Assembly (NCBI RefSeq): GCF_006547145.1
Contig: NZ_CP041244.1
Coordinates: forward strand, 5,518,001 to 5,582,000
Direction of reading: 5' to 3'
Length of the DNA: 64,000 bases
From: Actinomadura sp. WMMA1423
Lineage (GTDB): Bacteria; Actinomycetota; Actinomycetes; Streptosporangiales; Streptosporangiaceae
The stretch's first letter is position 1; every line of letters begins with the position of its first letter. The position numbers and the translations under genes are program-made. Positions 44,221-54,100 of the stretch are shown in pieces. The notes beneath the pieces are model-generated. The model did not search any database. It had not been told where the DNA came from and saw only the letters and a list, made by a program, of their open reading frames with translations.

Positions 44221-44266
44221 CGGCGCGGCGCGGCCTTCGCTCTGAACCCTCCCGAAAGCCGCGCCG
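44221..44266. terminator. Bidirectional stem between MMPL and glycosyltransferase genes
   Basis: CGGCGCGGC (44221-44229) pairs with GCCGCGCCG (44258-44266) across 28 nt. It fills the 52-bp gap between the convergent stops. Confidence 0.5.
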
Positions 44267-44269
44267 TTC

Positions 44270-45505
44270 CTAGCGCGGCAGGAGGGAGTCGATGACGGTC
44301 AGGGCTTGGGCCGTGCCGTCTTCCGCGCGGATGCGGTGGCCGAGGTCGGTGGCGCGGTCGGCCATGGCCTGGTCGTGGACGGCGCGACGGATCTTCGAGG
44401 CGAGCCTCGGTACGGTCAGCGCGCGGAACGGCAGGGGGGCGGGGCCCGCTCCCAGCGCGGCGACACGCTCGCCCCAGTACGGCTGGTCGCCGAAGAACGG
44501 GCACACCACGGTCGGGACGCCCGCCCGCAGCCCTGCCGCCGTCGTGCCGGCGCCGCCGTGGTGCACCACGGCGGCCATGCGCGGGAACAGCCACGAGTGC
44601 GGCACGTCGCGGACGGCGAACACGGTGTCGTCCGACGTCGCAGGGTCGCCCTGCACGATGCCCCGCACGCCGGCGAGCTTCAGGGCCGTCCGCACGGCCA
44701 TGTCGGTCATCTCGGCATCCTTCGGCACCATGCTTCCGAACCCGACGTACACCGGTGCGGGGCCCGCCGCCAGGAACTCCGCGAGCTCCTGGGGAGGGGC
44801 CCACTCGGGCTCGTCCAGGAACCAGTAGCCCGTCAGGTGCACGTTGGGGGCCCAGTCGGCGGGCCTCGGGACCACCACCGGGCTGAAGCACGCAAGCACC
44901 GGACCGCCGTCGGCCCGCCGGCCCCGCAGCGGCAGCCGGGGCAGCCCGAGCGCCCCGTCCCGCCACGGGTTGATGAACGGGCGCGACAGCTGCCACGCGA
45001 TCTCGTCGACCGCGAGGAAGCTGGCCCGGTTCGCCCACGGTCCGAGCGCGCGCGCCTGCGGCACGAACGGGTGCGGGAACGCCCCGGTTGGCTCGCTCGG
45101 CTGGAAATGAATCAGCGCCCAAGGAACACCGAGATGTTCACCTATGTGACGGGGAAGGAAACCCAGCGTGGGCCCCAGGATCAGTTCCGCGTCCTTACAG
45201 GCGTCCGAACACTCCGCCAGGAGCCGCTCCGCCATCGGCCCGAGGATCCGCTTGAAGCCGCGCAGGAACTTCACCGGATTGCGCCCGCCGGCCAGCAACT
45301 CCTGACCGGCGTCGGATTCGAGGATCTCGGTCGGATCCGCCGTCAGCGGCGCGAGTTCCAGCCCCGCCGCGACGACCATCGGCGAGTAGCGCGCGCTCGC
45401 CACGAGCCGCACCTCGTCCCCGCGCGCCCGCAGCGCCCGGCCCAGCGCCACGCAGGGCTGGATGTCCCCCCGCGACCCCGCCGCGAAGATCACGATCCGG
45501 CTCAC
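44270..45505 (-). CDS. GT1-family glycosyltransferase
   Basis: 411 residues from GTG 45505 with AGGAGGT, an excellent ribosome site. GT-B fold UDP/TDP-glycosyltransferase related to the antibiotic, sterol and phenolic-glycolipid transferases: N-terminal FAAGSRGDIQPCVALGRAL (the GSxGD motif and acceptor domain) and C-terminal donor-binding HHGGAGTT (315-322) followed by PFFGDQPYWGERV. It should add a sugar to a lipid or polyketide hydroxyl or carboxyl. It follows the MFS gene by 8 bp on the same strand and lies inside the PKS cluster, so the PKS product is the probable acceptor. Confidence 0.9.
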   Translation of the reverse strand: MSRIVIFAAGSRGDIQPCVALGRALRARGDEVRLVASARYSPMVVAAGLELAPLTADPTEILESDAGQELLAGGRNPVKFLRGFKRILGPMAERLLAECSDACKDAELILGPTLGFLPRHIGEHLGVPWALIHFQPSEPTGAFPHPFVPQARALGPWANRASFLAVDEIAWQLSRPFINPWRDGALGLPRLPLRGRRADGGPVLACFSPVVVPRPADWAPNVHLTGYWFLDEPEWAPPQELAEFLAAGPAPVYVGFGSMVPKDAEMTDMAVRTALKLAGVRGIVQGDPATSDDTVFAVRDVPHSWLFPRMAAVVHHGGAGTTAAGLRAGVPTVVCPFFGDQPYWGERVAALGAGPAPLPFRALTVPRLASKIRRAVHDQAMADRATDLGHRIRAEDGTAQALTVIDSLLPR

Positions 45506-45513
45506 GCTACCTC

Positions 45514-47886
45514 CTACCAGGCGTCACTACGCGGAACGATCGGAGGCTCCTCCGCCGGCTCCTCCTCGGGGACATAAGGCTCGTACCACCCCTTCGGGGG
45601 GGCCGGCCGTCCCTCCGAGGGGCCCTCCTCGTCCTCGGCGGGGGGCTCGGATTCCGCCGGATCCACGCCCTCCTCCTCGGCCGGGCTCTCTTCGGCGCTC
45701 TCCGCCGACGCGCTCGAAGTCTCCGCGGGCGGATCCTCGGTCACCTTCCCGAGGTCGGCGCCTTCCGCGGCCTCCATCGGACGCCCGTGCGGCGCCGCAT
45801 CCCCGTCCTCGTCCAGCTCGTCCACAGTGCCATCGAAGCCGGAACCTTCGCCCGCCGCCGCCTCTTCGTCCTCGACACGTTCAGCGGCCTCGGTGGGCGG
45901 ACGGTCGGTCGTCATCGGGGACCACGGTGTCGCGGAGTCTTCTGCCAGCGGTTCGGTCGCGGGGGTGGCGGAGATGCCGGGGCGGCCGCTTGGCGGCGGG
46001 ACAGGGTGGGGACCTGGGGAGACGTCGTCCGCCGGTGGGGGAGGAACGGCGTCGGTCGGCGTTTCGGAAACGGTGCCCGGGGAGGGCGCGGCACTACGCG
46101 GCGGATCGGGGATGCCGTGGACGCCGCCTGGGGACGGGGCAGGCGAGGCAGTCTGCTCTGGCGGACCGGGGGACGCGGGCTCCGGGGTCGGCCAGTCCTT
46201 CCACGGGTTCCCACTGGGCGGAGGCGGCCAGGGAGCCTCGGTGGTCCAGGTGTAGGTGTCGTCCTGGGGCTTGGGGTCGGTGTCGGTCCACCAGTGGGGG
46301 CCCGGGGCGGTGGCGGGAACCGGGTCCTCCTCCCAGGTGAGGGGGATCGGGAGGGGCTCGTTGGGCGGCGCGGCGGCGGCGACCGGGGCGGCCAGTACGG
46401 GGACCGGGTCGCGGGGGGTCGCGGCCGGTCGGCGGGGCGAAGGGTCGACGAGCGGTGCGGACTTGCCGTGCTTCGGGCCCAGCCAGCCGCGGCGGCTGGG
46501 CAGCGTGAGCCCGCTGATCAGGCCGCCGATGAGGACGAGGACGGCGCCGAGGATCAGGCCGGAGGCGGTGCCGCTGCGGAACGTCTCCAGTTCGGCGGCG
46601 CTCGCGCCCTCCTCGGGGACGTGGTGGATGAGCAGGCCGACGATGGCGATGCCGAACGCGCCCGAGGCCTCGCGGATGACGTTGATGACGCCGCTCGCGA
46701 CGCCCGCCTGCTGCTCCGGGACGGCCTTCAGGACGTACATGACGAGCGGCATGCCCATCGCGGCCCCGACACCGACGATCATGACGCCGGGCATGAGGTC
46801 GGCGTAGCCGTCGCCCTGCTGGATCGTGGAGAACAGGAACATGCCGAAGGCCATGAGGGCGAGGCCGCCGCCGATGGCGGGGCGGGGGCCGAGCTTGGCG
46901 GCCAGCCAGAACGCGACCGGCGTCATGACCATGATGGCGATGGACGGCGGCAGCATCACCAGGCCCGCCTGGGGCGGGGAGAAGCCGAGGAAGCGCTGCA
47001 GGAACGTCGCCGAGTAGAAGATCATCCCGTTGAAGCCGATGCCGTAGAGCATCTGGGAGAGCAGGCCGCCGGCGAAGACCCGGTTGCGGAAGAACCGCAG
47101 GTTGATCATCGGGTCGGGGGCCCAGCTCTCCACGAGGACGAAGCAGGCGAGGGCGATGACCGCGAGGGCGAAGACGCTGAGGACGGACGGGTCGGCCCAG
47201 CCGTGCTTGTTCCCCGACTCCAGCCCGTAGGTGAAGGCGAACAGCATCGTCGCGGAGATGAGCACGCCGGGCAGGTCGACGCGGGCGTCGCGGTTCTCGC
47301 CCTTGCCGGTGAGGACGACCATGCCGAGCAGGATGACCAGGATGCCGGGCACGATGTTGATCAGGAAGATCCAGCCCCAGCTCCACTGCTGGACGATGAA
47401 GCCGCCGATGGTCGGGCCGAGGGCGGTGGCGCTGGAGCCGGCGCCGACCCAGACGATCGTGCCGAGGGAGCGCTGCTTGTCGGTGCGCCCGACGGTGACC
47501 ATGACCTGCGTGGCGGGGAGGGCGAGGGCGGCGCCGGCGCCCTGCGCGACGCGGGCGAGGATGAGGGTCGCCGAGTCGGGGGCGAGGCCGCAGACGGCGG
47601 ACGCGGCGGTGAAGACGACCATCCCGGAGACGAAGGTGACGCGGCAGCCGTAGACGTCGGTGAGCCGCCCGCCCGCCACCATCAGGCAGGAGAACATCAG
47701 GATGTAGCCGGTGGCGACCCAGTCCTTGGCCGAGTTGGACATGTCGAGGTCGCTCATGATGGTGGGCAGCGCGTTCGCGACCACCGTGTTGTCCATGGTG
47801 ATCATGAATGCGCTGACGGCCACCACCGCCAGCGCCCATCGGTATCGGCCCCGGGTCAACAGTCCGTACGGCGTGAACTCCCGCAC
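45514..47886 (-). CDS. DHA2-type 14-helix MFS exporter with long acidic/proline tail
   Basis: 790 residues from GTG 47886. Residues ~15-475 are a 14-helix drug:H+ antiporter: TMDNTVVANALPTI, GYILMFSCLMVAGGRLTDVYG, RVAQGAGAALALPATQ, the GPTIGGFIVQ motif C, and later MVLLPP- and GMPLVMYVLKAVP-like segments. Residues ~480-790 are a disordered Pro/Glu/Ser/Thr-rich cytoplasmic tail, far longer than in ordinary DHA2 proteins, ending EEPAEEPPIVPRSDAW. First gene of a unit with the glycosyltransferase; divergent from the PKS, with the shared palindrome between them. It probably exports an intermediate or the finished glycolipid, or gives resistance. Confidence 0.88.
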   Translation of the reverse strand: MREFTPYGLLTRGRYRWALAVVAVSAFMITMDNTVVANALPTIMSDLDMSNSAKDWVATGYILMFSCLMVAGGRLTDVYGCRVTFVSGMVVFTAASAVCGLAPDSATLILARVAQGAGAALALPATQVMVTVGRTDKQRSLGTIVWVGAGSSATALGPTIGGFIVQQWSWGWIFLINIVPGILVILLGMVVLTGKGENRDARVDLPGVLISATMLFAFTYGLESGNKHGWADPSVLSVFALAVIALACFVLVESWAPDPMINLRFFRNRVFAGGLLSQMLYGIGFNGMIFYSATFLQRFLGFSPPQAGLVMLPPSIAIMVMTPVAFWLAAKLGPRPAIGGGLALMAFGMFLFSTIQQGDGYADLMPGVMIVGVGAAMGMPLVMYVLKAVPEQQAGVASGVINVIREASGAFGIAIVGLLIHHVPEEGASAAELETFRSGTASGLILGAVLVLIGGLISGLTLPSRRGWLGPKHGKSAPLVDPSPRRPAATPRDPVPVLAAPVAAAAPPNEPLPIPLTWEEDPVPATAPGPHWWTDTDPKPQDDTYTWTTEAPWPPPPSGNPWKDWPTPEPASPGPPEQTASPAPSPGGVHGIPDPPRSAAPSPGTVSETPTDAVPPPPADDVSPGPHPVPPPSGRPGISATPATEPLAEDSATPWSPMTTDRPPTEAAERVEDEEAAAGEGSGFDGTVDELDEDGDAAPHGRPMEAAEGADLGKVTEDPPAETSSASAESAEESPAEEEGVDPAESEPPAEDEEGPSEGRPAPPKGWYEPYVPEEEPAEEPPIVPRSDAW

Positions 47887-48021
47887 CGGCCGCGGAAATC
47901 CGCCGGTTCCCCCTAAAAACAGTCGTCGCTATTGTTACTATTGGTTTGCGCTTCGTTACTCAGCCCTGACTGCGGGCCGTGGTACTCGACTATCCCATCA
48001 GGCCACATTGGTTACTGCCGA

Positions 48022-48045
48022 GTCTTGTCATCACCGTGACAAGAC
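48022..48045. promoter_or_regulatory. Operator in the MFS/PKS divergent promoter region
   Basis: Nine-bp perfect arms, GTCTTGTCA (48022-48030) and TGACAAGAC (48037-48045), flank TCACCG. The core TTGTCA-N6-TGACAA matches the palindrome before the acyl-AMP ligase at 39354. It lies 108 bp before the chosen PKS start and 135 bp before the MFS start, so one regulator could control both directions. Confidence 0.7.
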
Positions 48046-48137
48046 GTGGGGGAGAAAAGTGGTCTGGGTGCGCATCGTGAGTCGGTCATCGTAAGACAAA
48101 GTGGTCCCTCCGCTTCGACGAACGATCCCGGTTTCAT

Positions 48138-48145
48138 GGGGGGAA
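48138..48145 (+). promoter_or_regulatory. Ribosome-binding site that fixes the PKS start
   Basis: GGGGGGAA lies 8 bp before ATG 48154. The longer frame from GTG 48046 begins exactly at the last base of the operator arm and has no such site, so I start the PKS at 48154. Confidence 0.65.
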
Positions 48146-48153
48146 CCCACCGC

Positions 48154-51100
48154 ATGCAGAGCAACGATCGTTCCGGAGCCGCGCGGGAGAACGCGCAGGA
48201 CGAGACACGGATCAGCGAGGATTCGGTCCGCCGGCACCTGATCGAGCAGATCGCGCGCCGCTCCAGGACCACCGCCGCCGAGATCGACCCCGACCGGCCG
48301 CTGGAGGAGTTCGGACTCGCCTCCAGGGACGCCGTCGCGATCGCCGGCGAACTCGAGCAGATGCTCGGGCGGGCCCTCCCCGCCACCCTCGTCTGGGAAC
48401 ACCCGACGATCAACAAGCTCTCCGCCGCGCTGGCGGGCGGAGCCGCCGAGGAGGCCCCGGCACCGGAGCCGGTGGCGCGGCGGAACGCGAGCGATGAGCC
48501 GATCGCCGTCGTCGGCGTCGGCCTCCGCTTCCCCGGCGGAGACCGCGACCTGACCGGGCCCGATGACTACTGGCGCTTCCTGACCGGTCGCGGCGACGCC
48601 GTCCGCGAGGTGCCGGACGGCCGCTGGGACGCCTTCGACGACGGCTCCCCCGAGGTCCGCGACCTGCTGGAGAGCACGACGCGCCTCGGCGGCTTCCTCC
48701 GGGACGTCGCCGAGTTCGACGCGCAGTTCTTCGGCATCACCCCGCGCGAGGCCGCGTCCATGGACCCGCAGCAGCGGCTCGTCCTCGAGGTGGCGTGGGA
48801 GGCGTTCGAGCACGCGGGAATCGGCCCGGCGTCGCTGCGCGGCAGCCGGACGGGCGTCTTCGTCGGCGTGTCCGCGCCGGAGTACGCCGCGTTCACCGCG
48901 TCCGACCTGGCGTCCCTCGAACCGTTCACGGCGACGGGCGCGGCGCTCAGCATCATCGCGGGCCGGCTGTCGTACCTGCTCGACCTGCGCGGGCCCAGCA
49001 TGATCGTCGACACGGCCTGCTCGTCGTCGCTGGTCTCGGCGCATCTGGCCGTCCAGGCGCTGCGCGGCGGCGAGGCCGACGTGGCGCTGGCCGGGGGCGT
49101 GAACCTGCTGCTGTCGCCGACCGTCACGATGACGTTCGACCTCGCCGACGCGACGGCGGCCGACGGGCACTGCAAGGCGTTCGACGCCTCCGCCGACGGC
49201 ATGGTCCGCGCGGAGGGCTGCGGCGCCGTCGTCCTGAAGCGCCTGTCGGACGCGGTGCGCGACGGCGACCGCGTCCTCGCCGTGATCCGCGGCTCCGGCG
49301 TCAACTCCGACGGGCGCTCGAACGGCCTCGTCGCCCCGAACTCCGACGCGCAGCGCGCCCTGCTGCGGGACGTGTACGCGAGCGCGGGCATCGACACGCG
49401 GGAGGTCGACTACGTCGAGGCCCACGGGACGGGGACGTTCCTGGGCGACCCCATCGAGGCCAAGGCGGTCGGCGAGGTCCTCGGCGCGGGCCGCGAGCCC
49501 GGAGAGCCGCTGCTGCTGGGTTCCGCGAAGTCCAACCTCGGGCACATGGAGTCCGCGGCGGGCATAGCGGGCCTCATCAAGACCGTCCTGGCGCTGCACC
49601 ACCGGGTCATCCCGCCTAGCGCGCACTACAAGGAGCCCAACCCGCACATCCCGTTCGACGAGCTCCGCCTGGAGGTCGTGGCCGAGGAGACGCCGTGGCC
49701 CGACAGGGGCCACCCCGCACGGGCGGGCGTGTCCGGGTTCGGCTTCGGCGGGACGAACGCGCACGTCCTCCTGGAAGAGGCGCCCGCGCAGGAGGCGACC
49801 GTCCAGCCGGCCGTGGTCAGGACGTTCCCGTTGTCCGACACCGGCGACGACCGCATCCGCGACCACGCGGCCCTCCTGGCCGAGTGGCTCCAGGACCAGG
49901 ACGTGGAGCTCGCCGACGTCGCCCGCACCCTGCACCGGCGCGCCGGCCGGGGACGGGCCCGCGCCGCCGTCGCCGCCAGGGACCGAGCGGGCTTCGTCGA
50001 GGGCCTGACCGCGCTCGCGGAGGGCCGCCCGCACCCGGGTGTGGTGACGGGGACCGCGCTCGGAGCGCCCGGCCGTCCCGTGTGGGTGTTCTCCGGGTAC
50101 GGGGCGCAGCGGGCGGGCATGGCCCAGCGGCTCCTGGAGGAGGAGCCCGCGTTCGCCGAGGCCATCGACGACCTCGACGGCCTGTTCGCCGAGGAGGGCG
50201 GCCCCGACCTGTGGGCGCTCCTCGAAGAGGGCCGCAAGCCGGGCGGCCCCGCCGACACGATGCCGGTGCTGTTCGCGATCCAGATCGCCCTCGCCCGCAT
50301 GTGGCGCTCCTACGGCGTCACGCCCGGAGCCGTGGTCGGCCACTCGATGGGCGAGGTCGCGGCGGCCGTCGTCGCGGGCGCGCTCACCCTGGAGGACGGC
50401 GTCCGCGTCATCTGCCGCCGGTCCCGCCTGCTGACGCGGCTCGTCGGCGGCGGCGCGATGGCGGTCCTCGGCGCGTCCGCCGCGGAGGTCGCCCGCCTCG
50501 CCGGCGGCCTGCCCGAGGTCTACGCGGCCGTGCACTCCTCACCGAAGCAGACCGTCGTGACCGGCGACGCCGACCAGGTCGCCGAGATCGTCAAGCGGGC
50601 GGAGGCCGAAGGGCGGCTCGCCCGCATGGTGCAGGCCGAGGGCGCCGGCCACTCGCCCCAGGTCGACCCGCTCCTGCCCGAGCTGCGCGAGGCCCTCGCC
50701 GACGTCGGCGCCGAGCCGGGCACCCCGCTGGCCGAGGGCATCAGGCTCTACACCACCGCGCTCGACGACCCCCGCGCCCACCTCGACTCCGCGTCCGGGC
50801 TCGGCGTCGACCACTGGGCCGCGAACCTGCGCAACGCGGTCCGGCTGACGGACGCGGTGGCCGCCGCCGCCGAGGACGGGTACCGGACGTTCGTCGAGGT
50901 CAACGCGCACCCGATCCTGGCCCACGCCGTCGGCGAGACACTGGAGGGCACGGGCGCGCTCGTCACCCACACGCTGAAGCGGGCCCCGAAGGGCCAGGAG
51001 ACCGACGACACGCTGACCTTCCACGCGCAGCTCGCCACGCTGGCCGCGCACGGCCACACGATCAGCGGGCCCGCGGACGGGCGGATCGTCGACGTCCCGC

Positions 51101-54100
51101 AGTCGCCGTGGCGCCACGAGCGGCACTGGGTCGACCTGTCGTCCCGCACGTCGGGCAAGCACGACGAGCACCCGCTGCTCGGCGCGCACGTGGAGCTTCC
51201 CGGCGAGGACCGGCACGCCTGGCGCGCCGACGTCGGGCTCGCCGCGCAGCCGTGGCTGCGCGCGGCGGCCGTCCACGGGCTGGACGCGCTGCCGGTCGCG
51301 GCGTTCGGGGAGATGGCGCTCGCCGCCGGGGCGTCCGCGCTCGGCACCGAGGACGTCCGCGTCAACAGCCTGTGGATGGAGCGGCCGCTCGCCCTCGCCG
51401 ACCACACGACCGTGACGACGACGTTCACCGAGGCGGAGCAGCGGGTCGAGATCCACGCACTGACCCCGGCGGGCACCTGGGTCCGGCTGGCCAGCGCGGA
51501 CGTCGGGGAGGACCGCCGTCCCCCCGCCGCGTCCGGGCCGGGCGCGGCCACCGAGGTCGCGGCCGCCGAGCGCGGCAGCCGCCACTACCGGCTGCACCCG
51601 GAGGTCTTCGACCGCTGCCTGTCCGTCCTGTCGGACGAGGCGGCGGGCGGCGACGGCGGCGTGTGGAAGGCCGAGACGATCGGCAGCCTGCGCGTGTTCG
51701 GGCCGACGCACCGCGGAGGCCACGTCCAGGCGAAGATCACCCGTGACGACGGTGAGGTTCCGGGGGGCGTGGGGGGTCGTCCCCCCACATTGACGGGCTC
51801 GGTCGTGCTGCTGGCGGCCGACGGCCAGGTCCTGGCCGAGGCGACCGGCATCGTGCTGCGCCGGGTCGAGCGCCACGACATCCCCGTCCCGCTGGCCGAC
51901 AAGCTCGTCGAACTCGTCTGGGACGAGGCTCCGCTTCCGGAGGACACCGAGCCGTCCGAAGGCGGCACCTGGCTGGTGCTCGCCGAGGAGGACGAGGCGC
52001 TGGGGAACGCCACGGCCGCCGGGTTGGAGGAGCGCGGGAAGCGCGTCATCCGGCACCGCCTGACGAACCGGCCGCCGGACGACCACCCGGCCATGGAGGA
52101 ACCGGTCGAGGGCGTCGTGCTCGTCCCTTCCGCCGATCTCGTGGACGAGGACCTCGTCCTCGCCGTCGCCGGGGTCAGCCGCTCGCTGCCGGACGGCCCC
52201 CGCCTCTACGTCGCGACCCGCTCCGCGCTGCCCCTGGCGGGCGAGGGCGTTCCCGGCCACGCGTTCGTCAGCGCGCTCACCAGGGTGCTGGCGTTCGAAC
52301 GCACCGTCCAGCGCGCCACCCATGTGGACGTCGACCGTCCGGCGGACCTCGTCGCGGAGCTCCTCGCGGGCGATGTGGCGCGAGAGGTCGCCTGGCGCGA
52401 CGGCACCCGGCGCGCGGCACGCCTCGCGCAGGCGGCCCTGCCCGAGACGCCGGCCAGGAAGAAGCGCGTCGTCCGGCGCGGCGGCGCGTACGTCATCACC
52501 GGCGGGTACGGCGGGATCGGCCTGGTCACGGCGCGGCTGCTGGCCGACCGGGGCGCCGGTCGGATCGTCCTGTCCGGGCGGAGCGGCCCCGACGCCGACG
52601 CCGAGAAGGTGATCGCCCGCCTGCGCGAGGACGGCGTGGACGTCGGCGTCGTGCTCGGCGACATCGCCCGGCCCGGCACGGCCGAGCGCCTCATCAGGGT
52701 CGCCCAGGAGGGCGGCGCCAGGCTGTGCGGCGTGGTGCACGGCGCCGGCGCGATCGACGACCGGCTGATCGCCGACCTCGGCCCCGGCGATCTCCACAGG
52801 GTGTGGACGGCGAAGGTCGAGGGCGCGCGGCGGCTCAGCGAGGCCACCTGGGACCTCGACCTCGACTGGTTCGTGACGCACTCCTCCGCCGCCGCGCTGC
52901 TCGGCTCGCCGGGACAGGCCGCCTACGCCGCCGCGAACGCCGCGATCGACGCGCTCATCGCGCACCGGCGCGCGAACGGGCGCCCCGGGACCACCATCAA
53001 CTGGGGCACCTGGTCACAGGTCGGCGGGGCCGCCGAGGCGTCGGTCACCGTCATCGACCCGATCAGCCCGGCGGAGGGCGCGGAGGCGCTGGAGGCGCTG
53101 CTCGTGCACGGCCGGGCGGCGACGGGCGTGCTGCGCTTCGACCCCGCCACGGCGGTCGGGCTGTTCCCCGAGATCAGGAACATGCCGTACTTCGCCGCGC
53201 TCACCGCCGCGGCGGACGAGCAGGGCGCGGGCGACGCGGGCGACTGGCCCGGCGTGGAGGCGCTCAGGGAGCTCGACCCGGCCACCGCGCGCAAGATGAT
53301 CGCCGCGCAGGTCAGGTACCGGATCGCCGCCGTGCTCGGCTTCGATCCGCAGCGCCTGGACCCGGCCGTCCCGCTCACCGACCTCGGCCTGGACTCGCTC
53401 GTCGCCGTCCGGATCAAGAGCGGTGTCGAGCACGACCTCGGGCTGACCGTCCCGGCGTCGGTGCTGCTCCAGGGCGCCAGCGTGAACGTGTTCGAGGAGT
53501 GGGCGGCCGGTGAGCTCGGCCTCGCCGACGCCCCCGCCCCCGCGTCCACCGCGGTCTCGAACGCCGAATCCGGATATGTCATGCCGCGCGACGCCGCCGA
53601 GCGCCTGGCCGTCCGCATCTTCGAGGACGTCCTCGGCCTCGACCGCGTCGGCGTCACGGCCGACTTCTTCGCCGACCTCGGCGGGCAGGACCACGACGCC
53701 GACCGGGTCGTCGCGCTCGTCGCGCAGGAGCTCGGCGGCGAGGTCACCCGCGGGGAGCTGTTCGAGACGCCGACCGCGGAGAACGTCGCCGAGTACATCA
53801 GGGCGGCCGACGAGGAGGCCGCGCGGCAGACCGTGCGTCCTCTCAAACCCTCTGGGGGGCGGCGGCCGATCTTCATCGCGCACCCGGCCGGCGGCACGAC
53901 CGCCTGCTACCGCCAGCTCGTCGAGCTGCTCGGCGACGACCAGCCGGTGTACGGGCTGGAGCGGTTCGAGGACGCGCCGCCCGTCGAGGAGCGCGCCGCC
54001 CGCTATGTCCGGCACCTGCTGGAGGCGCAGCCGGAGGGCGCGTTCCGGCTCGGCGGCTGGTCGTTCGGCGGCGTCCTCGCCTACGAGACGGCGCGGCAGC

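Noticed and set aside
48046..48153. Longer PKS N-terminus starting at GTG 48046
   Set aside because: It begins right at the operator arm, lacks a ribosome site, and the added 36 residues have no carrier-domain character. ATG 48154 has GGGGGGAA 8 bp upstream.
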